A program made the translations under genes and the position numbers. The notes under the pieces were generated by a model. It made no database searches, had not been told where the DNA came from, and worked only from the letters and a program-made list of their open reading frames with translations. This document shows, one piece after another, positions 1 through 7,911 of a stretch of DNA of 53,405 bases. Source of the stretch: Archaeoglobaceae archaeon (GTDB taxonomy: Archaea; Halobacteriota; Archaeoglobi; Archaeoglobales; Archaeoglobaceae); the NCBI GenBank assembly GCA_026988525.1, contig JALSLC010000016.1, positions 1 through 53,405 on the forward strand. The letters are read 5' to 3'. How positions within the stretch are numbered: position 1 is the first letter of the stretch; each line of letters opens with the position of its first letter.

Positions 1-547
1 TTAGAGCTTCTTTTAAATCTTCCGGTAAATTCTCAAAATTTAATTTGATATTTACGTTATTGTTATTTGACTTATCCAATTGCCTTTTTAAGTATGAACG
101 TCTTTTTAAGTACAAAAAAACTACGGAAAAAGATGTGGCAAATACAATGAAAAAGACTAAGAAGGTATTGTTGCTACCTGAATTTTGAGAAGGTATATCA
201 AACTCAACTTTTGGTTGGGAGGTATTAAAGTTTAGAGTTGGAAAAAGAATTAAGTCAACAACGTAACTACCGTTTCGTTTTATAGTAACGTTATCTTCAG
301 CATACAAAACCACTTTACCATTTTTATAGTAGTACGCTTTTATAACATAATTTCCCGGAGGCAAGTTAAAAGAGTAACTTCCATCCTGAGTAACTATTCT
401 CTGTTCAGGTGTAGAATTTACAACAATAACAGCCTTTGGCAATGGTTTCAAATCCTCCCAATTATAAACGATACCATGAACTATAGCACCATTACAAAGG
501 GGTATCAAAATTAATAGTAAGATTAAAGCTAATCCTGTTCTTAGCAT
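1..547 (-). CDS. Membrane-anchored protein with extracytoplasmic domain (partial, cut by left edge)
   Basis: The minus strand is open from an ATG at 547 to the window edge, about 182 codons. The N-terminus reads as a signal peptide (MLRTGLALILLLILIPLCNG). A segment follows that resembles a carboxypeptidase-regulatory-like/beta-sandwich domain (pattern GSYSFNLPPGNYVIKAYY). A single membrane helix lies near residues 140-160, then a basic stop-transfer stretch. The visible end (NLPEDLKEAL) would suit the first helix of a winged-helix domain, as in archaeal membrane-anchored regulators, but that part lies outside the window and this is inference. The ATG overlaps the stop codon of the PP-loop gene by 7 bases, so it is the last visible gene of a three-gene operon. 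Function unknown. Confidence 0.6.
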   Translation of the reverse strand, partial: MLRTGLALILLLILIPLCNGAIVHGIVYNWEDLKPLPKAVIVVNSTPEQRIVTQDGSYSFNLPPGNYVIKAYYYKNGKVVLYAEDNVTIKRNGSYVVDLILFPTLNFNTSQPKVEFDIPSQNSGSNNTFLVFFIVFATSFSVVFLYLKRRSYLKRQLDKSNNNNVNIKLNFENLPEDLKEAL

Positions 548-1791
548 CGCACTAACTTATTTTTGGAAGTATAAATTACTTTTCTCAAAATTTTATGCTC
601 CCACTCACTCATAGATGGACAAATTAAACAACCTATCCTATAAAATCCTGAATAGTAAAGTGGGTGAAGAGATAGGCCTTCCATTATACAGTATAGCTGA
701 ACCATTGCTCCACTCCAGTACTTGATAGGATATACTTCTACACCTATTCTATTCATTACTTCTGGTCTTAACCTTCTTGTTCTACTCTCAGCTTCTCTAT
801 CTCCGACTACAAGCATATCAGCATTTATTTCGTTTACAACTTCCTCCAAAGCTTTCATTTTTAATTTAGTACACCATCTATCCTCTAAGGTTGGATAGCC
901 TGAGGAAATATCAAACTCGACGTTAGCAATCTTTAATTCTACATCAAGTTTATCACAAACACATTCTACATATTCTTCGGTAAATGGTGGATCAAAATTT
1001 GTTTTAATAAAAACGGCAGTAACATCGTCAAAAACTTTCTTAGATAATATTAGAGATGCTAAACTATCTTTCCCACCACTAAATGGAACAGCAATTCTCT
1101 TAGCATCTAAGGAATTAGCTATTTCTTTTAGGAAGTGGGCTGAAATTTTTTCTATACATTTAAGAAAATACTCGTTTCTTTCTACCATTTTTTTAATTTC
1201 GATTTTCAAAACTTCAGAATCATATTCGGCTAAAACCCTACATTTTTCTCCAATTTTTTTACTGATTATAGCTTTTAATTTTGGAGAATATATCCACTCT
1301 TCGTTCATAAGTTTCCTTACAATAAGGTTGCCTTCAGCAAATTTGATTCCAAAAAAATTTTCCATATTTTCTGCAAATTCCTCTGACAAAATAAAGTAGG
1401 CATCATAATCTGGGTGAATTGTTATTCCAAGTCCATTTACGTTAGAAAACATAAAAACGTCATTAAATTCAAATGATAATCTCAATTTTGCCTTTTCAAG
1501 CTCAAATTTTTCCCTTATCTCTTCTAATCTTGTATTTCTAACTGCTTTTTTGCTCAAGTTAATTACTCTAACAAAGGGGGTTACTTTTAATGCCTCTTCC
1601 AAAAATTTTTCTGCAATTTTTTCATCGTTTTTTCCAGCAAAAAATAAAACAATCTTGTTTTTTAGTTTTTCAAAAATTTGATAGTTTATATCTTTGAAAT
1701 CTCTTATACCTCCAAGACTTAAAGTTTCGCAGTTCAAAGCATGTGAAAGTGTCTTAGCATCTTTTCTCGCTCTCGCTACAGCAACAATCAT
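541..1791 (-). CDS. PP-loop ATPase domain protein, PAPS reductase-like family
   Basis: This 416-residue protein carries the PP-loop SGGKDS at residues 238-243. Near the C-terminus it has a GCLICPSMSEWE segment with the paired cysteines typical of archaeal phosphoadenylylsulfate-reductase-like proteins. The family adenylates or reduces a substrate using ATP. Archaeal members of this architecture are mostly uncharacterised and need not be true sulfate-assimilation enzymes. Residues 1-200 match nothing I recognise and may be a substrate- or RNA-binding module. The start ATG overlaps the stop of the upstream TPR gene (ATGA) and the stop overlaps the next start, indicating translational coupling. 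The annotation as a PP-loop protein is secure; the substrate is unknown. Confidence 0.8.
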   Translation of the reverse strand: MIVAVARARKDAKTLSHALNCETLSLGGIRDFKDINYQIFEKLKNKIVLFFAGKNDEKIAEKFLEEALKVTPFVRVINLSKKAVRNTRLEEIREKFELEKAKLRLSFEFNDVFMFSNVNGLGITIHPDYDAYFILSEEFAENMENFFGIKFAEGNLIVRKLMNEEWIYSPKLKAIISKKIGEKCRVLAEYDSEVLKIEIKKMVERNEYFLKCIEKISAHFLKEIANSLDAKRIAVPFSGGKDSLASLILSKKVFDDVTAVFIKTNFDPPFTEEYVECVCDKLDVELKIANVEFDISSGYPTLEDRWCTKLKMKALEEVVNEINADMLVVGDREAESRTRRLRPEVMNRIGVEVYPIKYWSGAMVQLYCIMEGLSLHPLYYSGFYRIGCLICPSMSEWEHKILRKVIYTSKNKLVRC

Positions 1792-2741
1792 TTTAACATC
1801 TTTCTTTCTAACTCACCATACATCTGCTTTGCCATTTCGTAGTACTTTGTAGCTTCATCAAACATCATCATATCATTGTACATTGTACCAATGTAACCAA
1901 AAGTATCAGCCACATATTTCTTCCAACTATCGTCGTCTTTTGATAGTCTATCAAATATTTCAAGAGCTTCTCTATGGTATTTTTCAGATTCTTCAAACTT
2001 GGCCATCTTTCTATACAAAACACCCATGTTGTTCAACAACATTCCAAGCTTAGGTAAATTGTCTTTGTCATCTTCACACAACTCCCACAAAATTTCCTCA
2101 CATTCTTTGTAATAACTTTCCGCAATTTCAAGTCTCTTAGACCTCATATAGTAAGTTCCTGCATTGTAGAGGGATTCAGCAATATCTTCCTTATCTCCAA
2201 TTTCTTTTCTAAGATTTAATGCTTCTATAAGGTATTTTTCAGCCTCCTCCTTTCTATCCATGTCCATATACAATACAGATAGTTCGTTTAAAACTCTAGC
2301 TAACATTGATTTAAGCTCTACGGATTCTTTTTCCTTTAACAATTCTCTTAATATTTTTTCAGCTTCTTTAAATATTTTTTCTGCTTTATCTTTCATTCTC
2401 ATCTTGTATATTGCTCTACCACCGCTTATGAGAAATCTTGCCTCTAAATCTGCTACATTCAATCTCCTACACAATTTTGCAGCTGTTAGAGAGGCTACAG
2501 CTGAATTAGATATGCTATCCTCATCATTTTTCCCTTCTGATAAGTAGGAGTAGTGTGAGAAGTAGATAAGTAGTAGAAGATTTCTCCACTGATCATCCAG
2601 TTCTGAAACACAGTTTGGATCTGAGAATAAGTTTTCAACAACTTTTTTTACATCGTCTGGCCCTTTTTCCGAAAGTATAGATATGGCTTTTATTGGGGTT
2701 CCATTCCTTATTTGATCCAGCACTTCGCTTACAACATCCAT
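1788..2741 (-). CDS. Tetratricopeptide repeat protein
   Basis: This 317-residue soluble protein has no signal peptide or membrane helix. From about residue 105 it consists of helical repeats with TPR spacing. Repeats at roughly 150-180, 190-220, 235-265 and 280-310 show the pattern of a small residue, Y and A/E followed by a basic ending, for example EEAEKYLIEALNLRKEIGD and EESEKYHREALEIFDRL. TPR arrays mediate protein-protein contacts, so a scaffold or regulatory role is likely but no partner can be named. It is first in an operon with the PP-loop and membrane-anchored genes, overlapping the PP-loop gene by 4 bases (ATGA). It is divergent from queE across 75 bases. Confidence 0.8.
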   Translation of the reverse strand: MDVVSEVLDQIRNGTPIKAISILSEKGPDDVKKVVENLFSDPNCVSELDDQWRNLLLLIYFSHYSYLSEGKNDEDSISNSAVASLTAAKLCRRLNVADLEARFLISGGRAIYKMRMKDKAEKIFKEAEKILRELLKEKESVELKSMLARVLNELSVLYMDMDRKEEAEKYLIEALNLRKEIGDKEDIAESLYNAGTYYMRSKRLEIAESYYKECEEILWELCEDDKDNLPKLGMLLNNMGVLYRKMAKFEESEKYHREALEIFDRLSKDDDSWKKYVADTFGYIGTMYNDMMMFDEATKYYEMAKQMYGELERKMLK

Positions 2742-2785
2742 AAAAAGAAGTAGCAGGAATGCTATTTAAAATTTCTTAGGAAAAA

Positions 2786-2793
2786 GATATATT
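2786..2793 (+). promoter_or_regulatory. Probable TATA box of queE, leaderless
   Basis: GATATATT is centred about 27 bases before the queE ATG at 2817, with an A-rich BRE-like stretch just upstream and no Shine-Dalgarno motif before the ATG. The spacing implies a transcript starting at or next to the start codon. Inferred from archaeal promoter rules only. Confidence 0.4.
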
Positions 2794-2816
2794 GATTAAA
2801 GTTAAAATTTAATTAG

Positions 2817-3464
2817 ATGCCAAATATAGCAGAAATCTTTTCAAGTATCTCTGGTGAAGGCAGTTGGATGGGAAGGGCAGCTATTTTTGTAAGATTTAGT
2901 GGATGCAATTTATCATGTGAATGGTGCGATGAAAAACATGCGGGTAAATACATTGAATTAGATAAAGTTATTGAGTGTGTATTAAGTATGTCTAAAAAGA
3001 TAAAAAGAGTTGTAATAACTGGAGGTGAACCTCTACTCCAGAAAGAAGACTGTATATCTCTAATAGAAAAACTAAGTAATAATGGATTTAAGATAATGAT
3101 TGAAACAAATGGGACTCTAATAAACAAACTTAACTCAAAAGATACTCAAATTTTAAAAAGATGTGAATTAACTGTTAGCCCAAAAAAAGGACATGTTTCT
3201 GGAAATTCGATAAGAGTTGCTAAAAATTTATTCTCCAATTTCAAGTTTGTTGTTGGAAGCAAATCTTGGAAGTTAGAAGAAGTCAAAAGTATTGTAGATA
3301 AGTATGATATCTCAGGAGAATACGTGTGGTTAATGCCTTTAACAATTAATGGAGAAATTGATGATGAGCTCACTAAGGAAATCTGGGAATTTTGTGTGGA
3401 GAACGGGTATAACTATTCAGATAGATTGCACGTTAGAGTTTGGAAAGGTGAAAAAGGTAGATAA
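2817..3464 (+). CDS. queE: 7-carboxy-7-deazaguanine synthase (radical SAM)
   Basis: QueE converts 6-carboxytetrahydropterin to 7-carboxy-7-deazaguanine on the route to preQ0 and archaeosine in tRNA. The 215-residue protein has the CxxxCxxC cluster motif of radical SAM enzymes at Cys30, Cys34 and Cys37. Before it comes the family's N-terminal SISGEGSWMGR (substrate-binding loop), and after it the GGEP SAM-binding motif near residue 70. Length fits archaeal QueE. It is the first gene after a divergent promoter region. Its pathway partner queC lies at 29219-29935 on the other strand. Assignment is firm. Confidence 0.93.
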   Translation: MPNIAEIFSSISGEGSWMGRAAIFVRFSGCNLSCEWCDEKHAGKYIELDKVIECVLSMSKKIKRVVITGGEPLLQKEDCISLIEKLSNNGFKIMIETNGTLINKLNSKDTQILKRCELTVSPKKGHVSGNSIRVAKNLFSNFKFVVGSKSWKLEEVKSIVDKYDISGEYVWLMPLTINGEIDDELTKEIWEFCVENGYNYSDRLHVRVWKGEKGR

Positions 3465-3466
3465 AG

Positions 3467-3474
3467 TTATATAG
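3467..3474 (+). promoter_or_regulatory. Probable TATA box of purE, leaderless
   Basis: TTATATAG lies directly after the queE stop codon and is centred 27-28 bases before the purE ATG at 3498. No Shine-Dalgarno sequence precedes that ATG, so purE probably has its own leaderless transcript. Confidence 0.4.
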
Positions 3475-3497
3475 TATACAAAAATATGTAAAAACTT

Positions 3498-3956
3498 ATG
3501 AAAGTGGTAATAATCATGGGTTCTAAATCTGATTTAGAATTTTCTAAGAAGATTGCTGCTACCCTTGAAGAGTTTGGAATTGACTATGTTATAAGGATAG
3601 CTTCAGCACACAAAACACCAGAAAAAGTGCTGGAAATAATAAGAGAATATAAAAACTCTATTTTTATAACTGTAGCCGGAAGAAGTAATGCTTTAAGTGG
3701 TTTTGTTGATGCTAATACTACTAATCCAGTAATAGCATGCCCACCTTACAGCAGTAAGTTTTCTGGATTAGATGTGCTATCATCTTTAAGAATGCCATCT
3801 GGAGTAGCACCAATGGTAGTTTTAGAGCCTGAAAACGCTGCACTCGCTGTGGCAAAGATTATTGCTACAAAAGATGAAAAAATAAGAAAAAAAGTAGAAG
3901 AATACCAAAAGATGAAAAAAGAGGAAATCCTAAAAGCTGACAAGGAATTAAACTAA
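3498..3956 (+). CDS. purE: Phosphoribosylaminoimidazole carboxylase PurE, class II type
   Basis: This 152-residue protein has the PurE fold signature: MGSKSDLEF at the N-terminus and the SAHKTPE loop near residue 37. The later motifs VAGRSNALSG, NPVIACPP and LSSLRMPSG match the class II (animal-type AIR carboxylase) pattern. Class I bacterial enzymes would show AGGAAHLPG at the first of these positions. Class II enzymes carboxylate AIR directly with CO2 and do not need PurK or N5-CAIR. The gene end overlaps the convergent small-subunit dehydratase gene by 9 bases. PurE identity is firm; the class call rests on motif recall. Confidence 0.92.
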   Translation: MKVVIIMGSKSDLEFSKKIAATLEEFGIDYVIRIASAHKTPEKVLEIIREYKNSIFITVAGRSNALSGFVDANTTNPVIACPPYSSKFSGLDVLSSLRMPSGVAPMVVLEPENAALAVAKIIATKDEKIRKKVEEYQKMKKEEILKADKELN

Positions 3957-4445
3957 TACATCACTGTGCTCTTTAACGTATTCAACAAGACCTCCAGCCT
4001 CAAGTATCTTAATCATTACATCTGGTATAGGTTTTGCTTTTATTTCTAAATTTTTCGTTAAATTTCGAATAATTCCACTAGATAGATCTACTTCAAGGAT
4101 GTCGCCCTCATCTATCTTATCTGTATCTGCAATCAATACTGGAAGACCTACGTTAATAGCATTTCTATAAAAAATTCTAGCAAAAGACTTAGCTATTACA
4201 GCTGACACTCCCGCAAGTTTTATCACAATTGGGGCGTGTTCTCTACTACTCCCGCATCCAAAGTTGTTTCCAGCAACAATAAAATCTCCAGCTCTAACTT
4301 TTTTTGCAAATTCCGGATTTGCATCTTCCATTACGTGTTTTGCTAATTCAGGGAGATTGCTTCTCAGATGATAATACCTACCGGGAGTTATATGGTCAGT
4401 CGATATGTTATCACCAAACTTCCAAGCTCTTCCTTTCAATTTCAT
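3948..4445 (-). CDS. leuD: 3-isopropylmalate/citramalate-type dehydratase small subunit
   Basis: This is a swivel-domain (aconitase C-terminal-like) small subunit of about 165 residues. Key motifs are GDNISTDHITPGRY near the N-terminus, which binds substrate, and NNFGCGSSREHAP around residue 60-75, the family hallmark. It would pair with an unlinked LeuC-type Fe-S large subunit to isomerise isopropylmalate or citramalate-derived intermediates. The STDHITPG wording looks more aconitase-like than the usual LeuD 'DTDAIIP', so another hydroxy-acid substrate such as homoaconitate is possible. I prefer the ATG at 4445, preceded by GAGTGAG; a GTG at 4454 is an alternative. It follows the histidine kinase gene by about 30 bases. 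Confidence 0.85.
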   Translation of the reverse strand: MKLKGRAWKFGDNISTDHITPGRYYHLRSNLPELAKHVMEDANPEFAKKVRAGDFIVAGNNFGCGSSREHAPIVIKLAGVSAVIAKSFARIFYRNAINVGLPVLIADTDKIDEGDILEVDLSSGIIRNLTKNLEIKAKPIPDVMIKILEAGGLVEYVKEHSDVLV

Positions 4446-4476
4446 GCTACTCACTCAACACTACGCTTTATTTGTT

Positions 4477-5814
4477 TTACTTCCTTTTAAGTTTCACAAC
4501 AAAAATAGAACCCTTAGGCTTATTATCCTCAACCCACACATCTCCACCAAACATATTTACTGCAGATTTAACAATGTAAAGCCCTATGCCTCTACCTTTG
4601 CCATATCCAAGCTCGAAAATTTTTTCTTTCTCTTCATCAGGTATTCCCGGCCCATTATCGCATACTTTTAAATAAACCCAATCATTGCACAAATCTGCTT
4701 TAACATAAACGTTATTTCCACCATACTTAATAGCATTTTCAATTAAATTTCTAATAACGGAATAGATTAGTTCATCTGCAACAACTTCAACGTCAGGTAC
4801 ATCAACCTTAACTTTAAAATTATACATATCAACAACTCTCTTTACGACTTCTCTTAAATTTATTTTACCAAGTTTATCTCTTCTTTCAACAGATCTGAGA
4901 AGATTGATTTGAGAAACTATGTTCTCCAATTTTTTCAACACTTTTTCAACATAATCAAACCTTTTATCTTCAATAGCCATTTCAAGAAAGAGAATTGCAC
5001 TTGTTATTTCATTAAGCAAATCATGTCTTATTATTTTGTTAAGTAAAGCATACAACTCCTTTTCTTTAATAATATGTTCCATATCAACAATTTTTAGTCT
5101 CTTTTTGTAAATTATGTACATTGTAAAGAATAAAATTGAATAACTTAAGTTGTAAAAAACATCGGGTAAGGAACCAGTATAGTAGTAGCCCATCGATTCA
5201 TAGTAGTTAAATAGTACATCTCCAATAAAAGTTAGTAAAACAGATGCAGATACTCCTAAGCATAGAATATCGCCTAAGGAAAGCAGAATTATAGGTATCG
5301 ATAATGCCAAAGATAGTATATCCAAAAAAATGTATAAAAGAGAAAGTACAGCAGAAAGTAGATCCATTTTTAAAGCTACTAAGATAGAAGGATAGAAAAT
5401 CTGAACGGCTATGTAAGTACATATAGCTGAAATAGATATTATTTTAATATTTGAATATTTCATTCTTTTTCTAAAAATATAAATTAAAATATACATTAAA
5501 GGTATGTATGACGAAATATAAAATAAGTCTGCAATAGATGGGAAGGGCGTATATCCTGCTATTTCATAACAATTCCAAGTAATTTCAGCAAGCCAACATA
5601 AAAAGGAAAATAAAGCTATGGATAAGGATATCTTTCTTAAATCTCCCTCCGAATTACTATAAATAAGATATGAGATGTAGGCTGAGAGTAATGGAAAAAT
5701 ACTTGTGAAAATATAGTTATGAAGTTTAGCGATATCTGGTGGTAATACAGCTGTAATTATGCTAAATATCAAAAGTAAAGTTGCAAGTATTAAGTATTCC
5801 TTTTCAATTCTCAT
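4477..5814 (-). CDS. Membrane-bound sensor histidine kinase
   Basis: The first ~230 residues are strongly hydrophobic with about eight predicted membrane helices and no recognised sensor domain. A cytoplasmic kinase core follows. The phosphoacceptor H-box is RHDLLNEI (His near residue 264). Next come the N-box NLIENAIKYGG (near 360) and the G boxes DNGPGIPDEE and GRGIGLYIVK. The protein would autophosphorylate in response to a membrane or ligand signal. No response regulator gene is visible in the window, so its partner is unlinked. I chose the ATG at 5814 (AGGTGA ten bases upstream, start of the first membrane helix). The frame stays open to an ATG at 5910, which would add 32 residues. Confidence 0.85.
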   Translation of the reverse strand: MRIEKEYLILATLLLIFSIITAVLPPDIAKLHNYIFTSIFPLLSAYISYLIYSNSEGDLRKISLSIALFSFLCWLAEITWNCYEIAGYTPFPSIADLFYISSYIPLMYILIYIFRKRMKYSNIKIISISAICTYIAVQIFYPSILVALKMDLLSAVLSLLYIFLDILSLALSIPIILLSLGDILCLGVSASVLLTFIGDVLFNYYESMGYYYTGSLPDVFYNLSYSILFFTMYIIYKKRLKIVDMEHIIKEKELYALLNKIIRHDLLNEITSAILFLEMAIEDKRFDYVEKVLKKLENIVSQINLLRSVERRDKLGKINLREVVKRVVDMYNFKVKVDVPDVEVVADELIYSVIRNLIENAIKYGGNNVYVKADLCNDWVYLKVCDNGPGIPDEEKEKIFELGYGKGRGIGLYIVKSAVNMFGGDVWVEDNKPKGSIFVVKLKRK

Positions 5815-5859
5815 TACTGCAAAATCACCTAAGGAAGTACTTAAACAAATCTCTTTATG

Positions 5860-5948
5860 GTGTTCCATTAACACTCCATCTAATCTCCATTCAGACAACA
5901 CCATAGTCAAAACAAATAACTAAATCATCTCCTATTCTAATGGAACAC
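5860..5948. repeat. Inverted repeat upstream of the histidine kinase
   Basis: GTGTTCCATTA at 5860-5870 is exactly complementary to TAATGGAACAC at 5938-5948. A second pair, ATGGTGTT at 5857-5864 and AACACCAT at 5897-5904, overlaps the first arm. They lie 5' of the preferred kinase start at 5814. Their role is unknown: regulator sites, alternative leader hairpins or chance are all possible. Confidence 0.4.
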
Positions 5949-6035
5949 AACCATATCACCCTGAATCAAAAATAAATCGACTATAAACCGTAAAGTTAAT
6001 AAATATCAGCTATAATACATTTTTTTGTGATTAAA

Positions 6036-7070
6036 ATGAAATTGCTAGTTATTCCGGTTAAAGGGGACGAAAAATGGGAGTTTCTATCAAAAATCATAGA
6101 TAAGTTAGAAACGAAGAAAGCTCTGGCAAGATACAAGATAACACCCGTAAATAACGAAATAAAATTTCTTAAAATTATTATTCTGGCAATGTTCTTTGAA
6201 TTGTAGGTTTCTTATATTGTTAGATAGGTAAACAAGCGTTATGAACTCAGAAAGTTCTTGAAGATAAATGAAGAGGTTAAATTAAGATCGGTCTACAACT
6301 TTACGTCAAAATTCGAAGCGAAGCAATTTATAAAATTTGTTTTCTCAATTCTTAACGTTAATTCAAAGAAAATGAGAAAAAACCATCTATTTTAATATTA
6401 AACTGGACAGATTTAAACCTTGACTTAAATCCCTTCAGAGGGGGATTTGAAAGATAAACCATACAAGCAGGGTTATTCAACGAAGGGATTCTTTCTGGGT
6501 ATGAAGATAATGATTTTAATCGACTACAAGACTCTGACACCTCTATTCTTCCACGTCTATCCTGCTAACGTTCACGAGAGCAGGATATACCCTTTAATTC
6601 TTGAAATGCTTAAGAGAATAGGTTTAATAAGGTTCGGATATGTAATAATCATGGACATAGGATTCTACGCCTACAAGAACTACTTAATCGGAGTAAGGTA
6701 CGATGTAGTATCCTTTAATAATTCCAAGAGGAAAATTCAGGTTTAATAAGCTTGAGGGGTTAATGAGTTATCCCCTCTTCATATTTAACTCTAAGAACGT
6801 TGAGAAGGAGAAGAAGAGGTACAGAAAGATCGTAAAGAGGTTGTTTGAAGGGTTAAAGCTAAATCTAAAGAAATTGAGGAGCATAATAGAGGACGTGATA
6901 AAGCTGGGGAAGGAGCCTAAAGTTTGAAGCGATTACACTGCTACGATTTCGAATCTGTTAAAAAGTAGTGTTCTGTATCTGTCCTCTTAACGGGGATGAC
7001 TTTTAAGTTCGGTTTTAGAGAAAAGAAGGTAATTCAGAAATTATCGAAGTTGTGAAATGGATGAAATGGA
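6036..7070 (+). pseudogene. Decayed DDE transposase (insertion sequence remnant)
   Basis: The stretch reads as one transposase only if several stops and frame changes are crossed. A first piece (MKLLVIPVKGDEKW onward) stops at TAG 6204. A second reads KRYELRKFLKINEE to about 6392. A third carries LNWTDLNLDLNPF, a likely first catalytic Asp region. A fourth, 6447-6746, has KPYKQGYSTKGFFLGMK, YPANVHESR and IIMDIGFYAYKNYL, where I would expect MDRGFY in an active relative. A fifth continues FNSKNVEKEKKRY and LRSIIEDVIKLGKE to about 6926, then decays further. Terminal inverted repeats could not be defined, so the ends are approximate. It is a dead copy of an archaeal DDE-type insertion sequence. 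Start codons inside it are not genes. Confidence 0.8.
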
Positions 7071-7114
7071 GAAGACCCAAAATCTATTTAATTCCCATAT
7101 TTTGTTGGCAAAGA

Positions 7115-7122
7115 TTTTTAAT
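7115..7122 (+). promoter_or_regulatory. Probable TATA box of the sms operon
   Basis: TTTTTAAT is centred about 25 bases before the smsC ATG at 7144, consistent with a leaderless transcript. It lies just after the decayed transposase. Confidence 0.3.
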
Positions 7123-7143
7123 TTCTAAGCTTAGCTATGTTTC

Positions 7144-7911
7144 ATGGAATCCTTAAGAGTAATAAACTTGGGTGTTGAAGCAGGAGGAAAGAGAATACTT
7201 GAAAATGTAAATCTCTACATAAAAAACGGTCAAACTTTCGTTCTCTTTGGGCCTAATGGTAGTGGAAAATCGTCCTTATTATCAGCTATAATAGGTCATC
7301 CAAACTACAAAATAGTTAAAGGAAGAATAACATTTAGGAGTGAAGATATAACTAATCTCAGCCCAAATGAAAGAGTTAAAAAAGGGATAGGCATTGCTTT
7401 TCAAAATCCACCAAAAGTAAGTGGTGTCAAATTAATAGATATACTAAGGTATTGTGCTAAAACAGCCGGTTTAAAAGGAGAAGATATTGAATCTAAAATA
7501 GAGGAATACGCTAAGATGATGGAAATGGAAGATATGCTGGAGAGAAACTTAAATGATGGATTTAGTGGTGGAGAAGTTAAAAGATCAGAATTGTTACAAC
7601 TTATGTTATTGAATCCAGATTTTGTTATGCTTGATGAACCGGATAGTGGGGTAGATCTTGAAAACATATCTATTGTGGGTAATGCGATAAAAAAATTGTT
7701 GGAAAGAGATAAAAGTGAAAAAGAAAGAAGAAAATCTGGATTAATTATAACACACACAGGCCATATACTCGATTATGTGGATGCAGACTATGGCGTTGTA
7801 CTGTTTAACGGTAGAATATCTTGCATAGGAGATCCCTATGAAATACTTGAACACATCAGAAAGTATGGTTACGAAGCTTGTATAAGAAAATGCTTGGAGG
7901 ATAGGGGGTGA
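7144..7911 (+). CDS. sufC: Fe-S cluster assembly ATPase SufC/SmsC
   Basis: This 255-residue cytoplasmic ABC ATPase has Walker A GPNGSGKSS near residue 38, a Q-loop FQNPP, the family-specific signature FSGGEVKRSE near residue 140 and Walker B VMLDEPDSGVD. These are SufC hallmarks rather than those of a transporter ATPase. It drives cluster building on the SufB-like scaffold encoded next, whose GTG start overlaps this stop (GTGA). No sufD, sufS or sufU is present here, so this is the minimal two-gene archaeal arrangement (SmsCB). It would supply Fe-S clusters to proteins such as Fqo and QueE. Confidence 0.93.
   Translation: MESLRVINLGVEAGGKRILENVNLYIKNGQTFVLFGPNGSGKSSLLSAIIGHPNYKIVKGRITFRSEDITNLSPNERVKKGIGIAFQNPPKVSGVKLIDILRYCAKTAGLKGEDIESKIEEYAKMMEMEDMLERNLNDGFSGGEVKRSELLQLMLLNPDFVMLDEPDSGVDLENISIVGNAIKKLLERDKSEKERRKSGLIITHTGHILDYVDADYGVVLFNGRISCIGDPYEILEHIRKYGYEACIRKCLEDRG

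Noticed and set aside
2742-2816. preQ1 riboswitch upstream of queE
   Set aside because: Only 75 bases are available, the TATA box implies a leaderless transcript, and no preQ1-type pseudoknot is visible.
6447-6746. 99-codon plus-strand ORF as an independent gene
   Set aside because: Its sequence is the middle of a transposase whose other parts are found in neighbouring frames on both sides, so it is a fragment of the pseudogene.
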